A stretch of DNA of 11,722 bases from an uncultured Collinsella sp. (GTDB lineage: Bacteria > Actinomycetota > Coriobacteriia > Coriobacteriales > Coriobacteriaceae), in NCBI GenBank assembly GCA_900548255.1, contig URKH01000067.1, positions 1 through 11,722 on the forward strand, read 5' to 3'. The notes below the pieces were generated by a model that was not told the origin of the DNA, did no database searches, and saw nothing but the letters and a program-made list of their open reading frames with translations. Positions 7,080 through 11,722 of the stretch are shown piece by piece. The position numbers and the translations under genes were made by a program. Position 1 is the stretch's first letter, and each line of letters starts with the position of its first letter.

Positions 7080-7664
7080 TTAGCAGTCCGCACCCTGTGC
7101 GTGGACCGTGCGCTTCTCCCGATACATATTGTGGTCGGCGACACGATATACATCGGCCAGCGTATTTCCAGCCGTCTCGACGGTCGCCACGCCAATCGAT
7201 GCGCTGACCGTCAGGGCCTCATCGCTTACCGCGGCAAGACCGAGACGAAGATCCTGTTCCAGCCCGAGCGCAGACTCGTTGTCAGTATGGGGGCAAACCA
7301 GCAAAAACTCGTCGCCGCCAAGGCGCATCGGCAGATAATCCGCACCAGCCACCCGCCGCAGCACGGACGCCGTCCGTCGCAGCAGTTCATCCCCCATCTC
7401 GTGACCATAGATGTCGTTGGTCCGCTTGAGATAATTGCAGTCCAACATAATCACGCTCACGGGCAAGTCCTCGTTTACCAGGCTATCTCCGCGCGATTCA
7501 AGATAGTTGCGGTTGCGAAGCCCCGTCAGTTTGTCTTGATATGACAGCTCCTCGGCATGCTTGACCATCGATATGTTGTGCGTCGCCACGACGACCGACT
7601 CCAGCCGGCCTTGCTCATCGCGATGCTGGGGACAACCTGTAGCGAGTACCAAGCGCCTCGACAA
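7080..7664 (-). pseudogene. C-terminal GGDEF (diguanylate cyclase) part of the frameshifted sensor gene
   Basis: This frame carries the rest of the sensor begun at 8878, joined near 7628-7631. The open frame begins at a TTG at 7664 with no ribosome binding site, and its first residues do not look like a protein start; meaningful sequence begins at about QHRDEQGRLES. The GGDEF domain shows DKLTGLRNR, the metal region MLDCNYLKRTNDIYGHEMGD, the active site GGDEF (116-120), ASIGVAT and ADHNMYREK. The active motif is intact, so the domain could make c-di-GMP if produced. The position of the RxxD inhibitory site, five residues before GGDEF, reads GADY, so product inhibition through that site is not expected. 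The second metal position is Asn (DCN rather than DxD). No clear terminator was found before 6967. Confidence 0.8.
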
Positions 7665-8878
7665 TCTCGCACCTCGGCAGCCAAGTACGGTACGCCCTCC
7701 ATACGTTCACGAAGCGAACTTACATCTACGAGGCCCACAACCGCTTCGCGGCTTTCGGGGCTCACGATATCCCGGCAGACCGTGTCCATAAAGTCATATG
7801 CCTCGCTGTGCTCGGCAAATATTTTCGCTATCGCCGGCGACATATTGATCCCCTCGATCTCGAGGGTGTCGAGATGCAAAAGGAAGGTCGAATCGTAGAT
7901 GGCGCTTATGGCATTGATAATGCCGAGCTGTTTATCCTTTTCGACCAAATTGCGGTGGTCAACGATATTTCGAGCCAACAGCACCACGACCCAAAACGCA
8001 AGACACACCAAGACGCCGACGGCGACAAATGAAATCCTGTCAGACATGACCTCAGATTTGGGATATAGCGCAAACAGGCGGTAGTCCTTATATGCCGCAC
8101 GCACGGCATACCATTCGTCTCCTCGATATTCGATGCGCGTCAGGCCGTCGTCTTTCCACTCAACTCCTACGCTGGTGAGGAGTCGGGCGAGCGACACGTC
8201 AGCATCGGCACTGTTGGATGAGACAATCTCCGCATCCTCCATAACAAGCACCGTGGGACCCTGGTGGAAGGTACTGTTCGAAAGCACGTCGGCTATGGCA
8301 TATGAATAGTCGTCCGCCGTATCGGAAACAAGTGAGCGGTATGCCAGGGCAACGCCGTCGCCATACGGAACAGCACAGACGGCAAAAACGACACCACGGC
8401 GCTCATCGACAGTTGAGTAGGTCACTTTGGAACCTTGATACATCGATGCGACCGGCGAACAGGCCAACTCATCTCGCCACAACATGAGCGGATCGCGACC
8501 ATCGATGTCGTAGTGGGCAGCCATATGGCCATCGGAGTCCATGACCATCAGCCCCGAAAGGTTCTCGGCATGGACAAATTGCTCGATAAGATCGTCGTTA
8601 ACCTCAACGCGATCAGAGGACAGGAACGTCGCAAACGATTCGACCGCGGCGAGCAAATCGTGCGTCGCCTCGGTTTTTCTCCCCTGTTCGTAGCGGTCAT
8701 ATTTTTCGCAAGCGTTCTCCAAAAACACCATGGTTTCTTGGCCAAACCCAAGCGTTTTTTCGAGGCAGCGATGGGTTCCAACCGTATACAACAGGCCTAA
8801 CAAGACGGCGCTGACAATAACGCTGGCAGCTATGACGTTCAGAGTCTTTCGACTCAAGCGGTGCTCATCAGTTGTCAT
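7526..8878 (-). CDS. Membrane sensor, N-terminal part (periplasmic domain, PAS-like) of a frameshifted GGDEF protein
   Basis: Begins with TM1 (about 13-33), then an extracytoplasmic domain of about 245 residues resembling a Cache-type sensor (inference), TM2 (about 282-302), a short linker and a PAS-like domain at about 320-416 (ending in CRGAWYSLQVVP). After Pro417 the frame turns into unrelated Arg/Ser/Trp-rich sequence and stops at 7526, while the next frame continues smoothly as HRDEQGRLESVVVATHN into a GGDEF domain. One extra C in the CCCC run (minus strand, 7631-7628) would restore a protein of about 598 residues. The ATG has a strong AGGAGG site six bases upstream and overlaps the preceding stop as ATGA, so it is translationally coupled to the solute-binding protein gene. 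Could be a real inactivation, a sequencing error or a programmed -1 shift. Confidence 0.85.
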   Translation of the reverse strand: MTTDEHRLSRKTLNVIAASVIVSAVLLGLLYTVGTHRCLEKTLGFGQETMVFLENACEKYDRYEQGRKTEATHDLLAAVESFATFLSSDRVEVNDDLIEQFVHAENLSGLMVMDSDGHMAAHYDIDGRDPLMLWRDELACSPVASMYQGSKVTYSTVDERRGVVFAVCAVPYGDGVALAYRSLVSDTADDYSYAIADVLSNSTFHQGPTVLVMEDAEIVSSNSADADVSLARLLTSVGVEWKDDGLTRIEYRGDEWYAVRAAYKDYRLFALYPKSEVMSDRISFVAVGVLVCLAFWVVVLLARNIVDHRNLVEKDKQLGIINAISAIYDSTFLLHLDTLEIEGINMSPAIAKIFAEHSEAYDFMDTVCRDIVSPESREAVVGLVDVSSLRERMEGVPYLAAEVRDCRGAWYSLQVVPSIAMSKAGWSRSSWRRTTYRWSSMPRSCHIKTN

Positions 8879-9747
8879 GAATTTCCTCCTTGCCCGCCCG
8901 TCGTCGCTCCTGTCTTGTAATTGCCCACAATACGGTCAATCGTGCCATCTCGATCCATGTCGAACAGCGCGGTATTGAGATCCTTTACGACCGATCCTTC
9001 ATAGCTGTCATCAAACGCGACGCCCAGGTCAACCGTCATAACATTGTCGGCAAACACACGGTAAACGCCGGGATACTGAGCAACGAGTCGGTCAAGCGAC
9101 TGGACATCCGCCATCCAGCAGTCAACGTACCCTTTGACTAGAGCGGCTTTGCAGAGTTCGGCAGAGCCATATGATTTGATTTGAACGTCCGACGAGACCC
9201 CCAGATCCCCCGCAAGCAATCGGCGTTCACTCACCGAACCCGCAATCACCGCAATGGTCTTACTTCCATCGAGATGTGCCAAGGACTTGATGCCACTCGT
9301 TTTCTTGGCGGCAACCGAGACCGTCACGGTTAGATACGGCTCGGTCCAGTAATACTTATCCTCGCGATAACAGGGAGAATAGTCACACCACAGGCAATCG
9401 ATATCACCGTTTTTGAGCAGCCGGTCGCGATCGTTCCAGTCAATATCGACAAACTGTGGCTTGAGCCCCGCACGCTTGCAGGCCTCGCGGGCGATGTCGA
9501 TATCGATACCGGCGTAATCGCCCGTGGTATCGACATACACATAGGGGTCGTTATCCGTAACGCCGATTTTGAGCACCGGGAGATCTCTATCGGCTTCATT
9601 CGAGGAGGAAGAACTGCTTCGAACGGTATACGTCAGGGTGCCCGCACAGACGGCAACAAGGAGTATGAGCGTAAACGAGACGATGGTGGCCCGCTTGATG
9701 CGTCTGGGCACGTGCCCCCTTTCATCGAAACAGCAGTCGGAGTTCAT
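8875..9747 (-). CDS. Membrane-anchored extracellular solute-binding protein, family 3 (amino-acid type)
   Basis: A periplasmic-type binding domain: LKIGVTDNDPYVY at the start of lobe 1, GIDIDIAREACKRAG, then DRLLKNGDIDCLW and YYWTEPYLTVTVSVAAK, as in amino-acid binding proteins. An N-terminal hydrophobic segment (about 22-42 from the ATG at 9747) is followed by a poly-Ser linker. There is no proper lipobox (VAVC has Val at -1), so it is probably a signal anchor or a plain secreted protein. The frame extends to 9831, but the purB terminator (9776-9808) lies inside that extension, so the start is the ATG at 9747 or the GTG at 9711, which has GGGGG three bases upstream and gives a clean signal start. 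No permease or ATPase gene is adjacent; instead the stop overlaps the GGDEF sensor start. A sensing rather than transport role is inferred. Confidence 0.85.
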   Translation of the reverse strand: MNSDCCFDERGHVPRRIKRATIVSFTLILLVAVCAGTLTYTVRSSSSSSNEADRDLPVLKIGVTDNDPYVYVDTTGDYAGIDIDIAREACKRAGLKPQFVDIDWNDRDRLLKNGDIDCLWCDYSPCYREDKYYWTEPYLTVTVSVAAKKTSGIKSLAHLDGSKTIAVIAGSVSERRLLAGDLGVSSDVQIKSYGSAELCKAALVKGYVDCWMADVQSLDRLVAQYPGVYRVFADNVMTVDLGVAFDDSYEGSVVKDLNTALFDMDRDGTIDRIVGNYKTGATTGGQGGNS

Positions 9748-9748
9748 T

Positions 9749-9778
9749 TTATTACCCGGGCGCATATGCGACAGTAAA
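9749..9778 (-). promoter_or_regulatory. Possible promoter of the binding-protein / GGDEF operon
   Basis: Minus-strand TTTACT (9778-9773) and TAATAA (9754-9749) are 18 bases apart, immediately after the purB terminator. The predicted start is near 9742, inside the ATG-9747 reading frame, which would favour translation from the GTG at 9711. Confidence 0.3.
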
Positions 9779-9808
9779 AAAGCGCCTCGCCCAAGACGGG
9801 CAAGGCGC
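9776..9808 (-). terminator. Intrinsic terminator of purB
   Basis: On the minus strand, GCGCCTTGCCC and GGGCGAGGCGC pair over 11 positions with one mismatch around a five-base loop (GTCTT), followed by six T (9781-9776). It lies about 43 bases after the purB stop codon. Confidence 0.93.
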
Positions 9809-9851
9809 CAAAGGTTGAAATGCATCCGCAAGCGGTCGAATTAGGTTAACC

Positions 9852-11198
9852 CTACTCGAAGCTCAGCTGCTCCAGGCGATCGAAGACCGTATCGATGCGG
9901 GTGAGGAAGTCCCACGGATCAAAAATCTCGTCGAGCTTCTCCTGGCTGACGGTGCAGCGCGGATCGGCCTCGAGACGCTCCTTAAAGGTGGGGCCAGAGA
10001 CACAATCCTGCACCTCGTGCCAGGTGGCCATGGCGTTCTCCTGCACAATGGCGTACGCATCCTCGCGGGTGATACCCGTATCGACGAGGGCAAGCAGGAC
10101 CTTGGAGGAGAAGATGAGGCCGCGGGTCTTGTTGAGATTGGCCATCATGCGGGCCGGATACAGCTGCAGGCCGTCGATAACGCGAATGAGGCACTGGAAC
10201 ATATGGTCAAGCGCGATGAAGCTATCGGCCTGGGCGACACGCTCGGCGGAAGAGTGCGAAATGTCGCGCTCGTGCCACAGGGCGACGTTGTCGAAGGCGA
10301 CCTGGGCGTTGGACTTCACGACGCGCGACAGACCGCAGACCTTCTCCATGGTGATGGGGTTGCGCTTGTGCGGCATGGCGGAGCTGCCCTTTTGGCCCTT
10401 GCGGAAGGGCTCCTCGGCCTCGAGTGTATCGGTCTTCTGCAGGTTGCGGACCTCGGTCGCGATGCGCTCGCAGGTGGCCGCTGTAGTGGCAAGCACGCCG
10501 GCAAGATAGGCGTGGTGATCGCGGCTGATGACCTGCGTGGACAGCGGGTCGTGAACCAGACCCAGGTGCTCACAGACGTACTCCTCGACGAACGGCTCGA
10601 TGGAGCTGTAGGTGCCGACGGCACCGGAGATGGCACCGAAGGCAACGTTCTTGCGAGCATCCTCAAGACGATCAAGGTCGCGCTTGAGTTCCCATGCCCA
10701 AGAGCCAAACTTCATGCCGAAGGTCATCGGCTCAGCATGGATGCCATGGGTGCGTCCGGCGCAGAGCGTATTGCGCTCCTCGAAGGCGCGGCGCTTGCAG
10801 ATCACGCCGAGCTTCTTGACGTCCTCGATAATCAGGTCACACGCCTGAGTAAGCTGATAGCACAGAGCAGTATCACCCAGGTCGGAGCTGGTCATACCGT
10901 AGTGAACCCAGCGACTAGGCTTGGGCTCGCCCTCGGGAACATCGGCGTCGATATATTCCTTCATGTTGGTCAGGAAGGCGATGACATCGTGGCGCGTGAC
11001 CTCCTCGATCTCATCGACCTTCGCCTTCTCAAAGTTGGCATGGTCGCGGATCCACTGGGCTTCGTCTTTAGAAATGCCGATCTTGCCGAGCTCCGCCTGG
11101 GCCTCGCAGGCCAGAACCTCGATCTCCTGCCAAATGGCATACTTGTTCTCGAGGGAGAAGATATGTCCCATCTCCGGGCGGGTATAGCGATCGATCAT
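9852..11198 (-). CDS. purB: Adenylosuccinate lyase
   Basis: Catalyses two fumarate-releasing steps of purine synthesis: SAICAR to AICAR and adenylosuccinate to AMP. Cytosolic, normally a homotetramer. The 448 residues match the family length. Visible motifs are TRHDVIAF with catalytic His70, HYGMTSSDLGDTA, RTHGIHAEP with His151, and the fumarate-lyase signature GSSAMPHKRNP (271-281), whose Ser lies in the mobile active-site loop. The ATG at 11198 has AAGGAG five bases upstream. It is a single-gene unit: a -10-like TACAAT lies 45 bases upstream and a strong terminator follows. It uses the product of the PurC enzyme encoded at 2042-2929, but the two genes are separated by about 7 kb of unrelated genes. 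Confidence 0.98.
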   Translation of the reverse strand: MIDRYTRPEMGHIFSLENKYAIWQEIEVLACEAQAELGKIGISKDEAQWIRDHANFEKAKVDEIEEVTRHDVIAFLTNMKEYIDADVPEGEPKPSRWVHYGMTSSDLGDTALCYQLTQACDLIIEDVKKLGVICKRRAFEERNTLCAGRTHGIHAEPMTFGMKFGSWAWELKRDLDRLEDARKNVAFGAISGAVGTYSSIEPFVEEYVCEHLGLVHDPLSTQVISRDHHAYLAGVLATTAATCERIATEVRNLQKTDTLEAEEPFRKGQKGSSAMPHKRNPITMEKVCGLSRVVKSNAQVAFDNVALWHERDISHSSAERVAQADSFIALDHMFQCLIRVIDGLQLYPARMMANLNKTRGLIFSSKVLLALVDTGITREDAYAIVQENAMATWHEVQDCVSGPTFKERLEADPRCTVSQEKLDEIFDPWDFLTRIDTVFDRLEQLSFE

Positions 11199-11242
11199 AG
11201 CGGCTCCTTTTTGGTTATTGGCACGTTGGTCGTAACTTAACC

Positions 11243-11248
11243 ATTGTA
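11243..11248 (-). promoter_or_regulatory. -10 box of the purB promoter
   Basis: Minus-strand TACAAT is identical to the -10 box before tRNA-Lys and lies 45 bases upstream of the purB ATG, giving a leader of about 35-40 bases. No TTGACA-like -35 box is seen at normal spacing; the upstream flank is GC-rich repeat sequence. Confidence 0.45.
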
Positions 11249-11321
11249 CCGTGCGCGGGTGCGAGTATGGGCAGCAGGCATTAACCTAACATTTTGCCGC
11301 AAGAGCAGCCATGAGGACGTC

Positions 11322-11346
11322 CGCGTATTTGCGAAGCAAATACGCG
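11322..11346. repeat. Perfect 11-bp hairpin with GAA loop (repeat unit 1)
   Basis: The arms CGCGTATTTGC (11322-11332) and GCAAATACGCG (11336-11346) are perfect complements around GAA. The centre GCGAAGC is the well known, unusually stable DNA mini-hairpin sequence. Confidence 0.9.
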
Positions 11347-11443
11347 CCGGCTGCGGCGACACACCCGGACCTACGCCCATGCGCGGGCAAAATGGGTTGA
11401 ATCCGACGCTCCCGAGATCTCCCGTGCTCGGTGGAGCGGGCAA

Positions 11444-11500
11444 CGGGACATCCGCGTATTTGCTTCGCAAATCCGCACCGGCTTCAGGCGGCATGTCCCG
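11444..11500. repeat. Nested palindrome of repeat unit 2
   Basis: An outer inverted repeat CGGGACAT (11444-11451) and ATGTCCCG (11493-11500) encloses a hairpin GCGTATTTGC / GCAAATCCGC (11454-11463 and 11467-11476) with a TTC loop and a single T-C mismatch. The centre GCTTCGC is the complement of GCGAAGC. Confidence 0.85.
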
Positions 11501-11583
11501 GTCCGGGGAAGCGGCGTTAACGTCGGTTGAATCCGCTTTTCCCAAAATCCGCCCTGGTCGATGGAGCGGGCAACGGGACATCC

Positions 11584-11606
11584 GCGTATTTGCTTCGCAA
11601 ATCCGC
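11584..11606. repeat. TTC-loop hairpin of repeat unit 3
   Basis: Identical to the inner hairpin of unit 2 at a distance of 130 bases, including the same single T-C mismatch. The left outer arm CGGGACAT (11574-11581) is kept, but the right arm is missing. Confidence 0.85.
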
Positions 11607-11647
11607 ACCGGCTTCAGGCGCCTTCCGGCGCCTTCGCCTGCTCGCTA

Positions 11648-11664
11648 CAAACGCTTCGCGTTTG
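11648..11664. repeat. Fourth TTC-loop hairpin (different arms)
   Basis: The arms CAAACGC (11648-11654) and GCGTTTG (11658-11664) are perfect complements around TTC. The same loop and closing GC pairs are used, though the arm sequence differs from the 130-bp core. Confidence 0.8.
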
Positions 11665-11683
11665 CTTTACGCTCGCACCCTGG

Positions 11684-11698
11684 CGGGTTCGAGTCCCG
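11684..11698 (+). other. tRNA T-arm-like fragment without a tRNA body
   Basis: CGGG, TTCGAGT, CCCG fold as a T-arm with the conserved TTCGA loop. A matching acceptor strand (TAAAGCG would be needed) and D and anticodon arms are not found in the preceding 100 bases, so it looks like a tRNA remnant or mimic. A small hairpin GCTTT/AAAGC (11701-11717) follows; the last five bases show nothing. Confidence 0.5.
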
Positions 11699-11722
11699 GC
11701 GCTTTATTGAAAAAAGCACGGC

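Larger units (their letters stand above)
11265..11683. repeat. Three-unit tandem repeat (about 130 bp period) rich in hairpins
   Basis: No credible gene is present from 11249 to 11722. Three units carry the shared core CCGCGTATTTGC (starting at 11321, 11452 and 11582), so the period is 131 then 130 bases. Units 2 and 3 are also preceded by GGTTGAATCCG (11395 and 11525) and share GGAGCGGGCAACGGGACATC and GCAAATCCGCACCGGCTTCA. Unit 1 is more divergent. Unit 3 departs after 11620 into extra palindromes (GGCGCC twice around TTCC at 11617-11632; CAGGCG and CGCCTG at 11615-11620 and 11635-11640). The array resembles extragenic palindromic repeats. It has no transposase and is unlike a CRISPR. Confidence 0.85.

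Noticed and set aside
7526..7631. Natural C-terminal end of the sensor as encoded after Pro417
   Set aside because: The last 33 residues are Arg/Ser/Trp-rich and unlike a domain end, while the other frame gives the expected PAS-to-GGDEF linker.
9613..9747. Lipoprotein signal in the solute-binding protein
   Set aside because: VAVC has Val directly before Cys, which does not fit the lipobox; a signal anchor is more likely.
10017..11240. Long open frame on the plus strand (407 codons)
   Set aside because: Antisense shadow of purB; its sequence is Leu/Ala/Gly/Asp-biased without motifs, and purB is unambiguous.
11237..11608. Minus-strand frame of 123 codons in the repeat region
   Set aside because: It consists of translated repeat units (similar peptides such as ICEANTR and ICFANTR recur), crosses the hairpins and overlaps the purB -10 box.
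11265..11664. CRISPR array
   Set aside because: Only three units, period of about 130 bases, no short constant repeat with unique spacers of similar length, and no cas genes nearby.
11610..11715. Complete tRNA gene at the right edge
   Set aside because: Only the T-arm matches; no acceptor partner, anticodon arm or D-arm could be fitted upstream.

Overview
The window is a GC-rich, gene-dense chromosomal segment. Every protein gene I accept, and the single tRNA, lie on the minus strand, so reading order runs from high to low coordinates. The gene content (purB, a coupled TSCPD protein and Tat lipoprotein, an M29 aminopeptidase, GGDEF and solute-binding sensors) together with the codon usage fits an anaerobic actinobacterium of the Coriobacteriia, most likely Collinsella-like. 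That placement is inference from protein style, not a database match.

From the right edge: 11249-11722 has no credible gene. It holds a three-unit tandem repeat of about 130 bp period, full of DNA hairpins, and ends in a tRNA T-arm-like fragment. Next comes purB (11198-9852) with a strong intrinsic terminator. A two-gene sensory unit follows: a membrane-anchored amino-acid-type solute-binding protein, overlapping by ATGA a membrane sensor with a PAS-like domain and a GGDEF domain. The second gene is broken by an apparent one-base deletion in a C run near 7628-7631. Next are a small TSCPD-domain protein and a Tat-exported lipoprotein that share one base. Then an OmpR-type response regulator with its HAMP/HisKA sensor kinase (5338-3039), followed by purC (long form) with a directly abutting small basic membrane protein and an intrinsic terminator. 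Last come an M29 metallo-aminopeptidase and tRNA-Lys(UUU), whose promoter lies in the 3' end of the aminopeptidase gene.

Functionally the window combines housekeeping genes (purine synthesis via purB and purC, peptide turnover, tRNA-Lys) with envelope sensing (two-component system, solute-binding protein and GGDEF pair, Tat lipoprotein). No phage, transposase, toxin-antitoxin, CRISPR or defence genes are visible. The parts least explained by known families are the hairpin repeat array upstream of purB, the separate binding protein plus frameshifted GGDEF sensor, and the coupled TSCPD and Tat lipoprotein genes.
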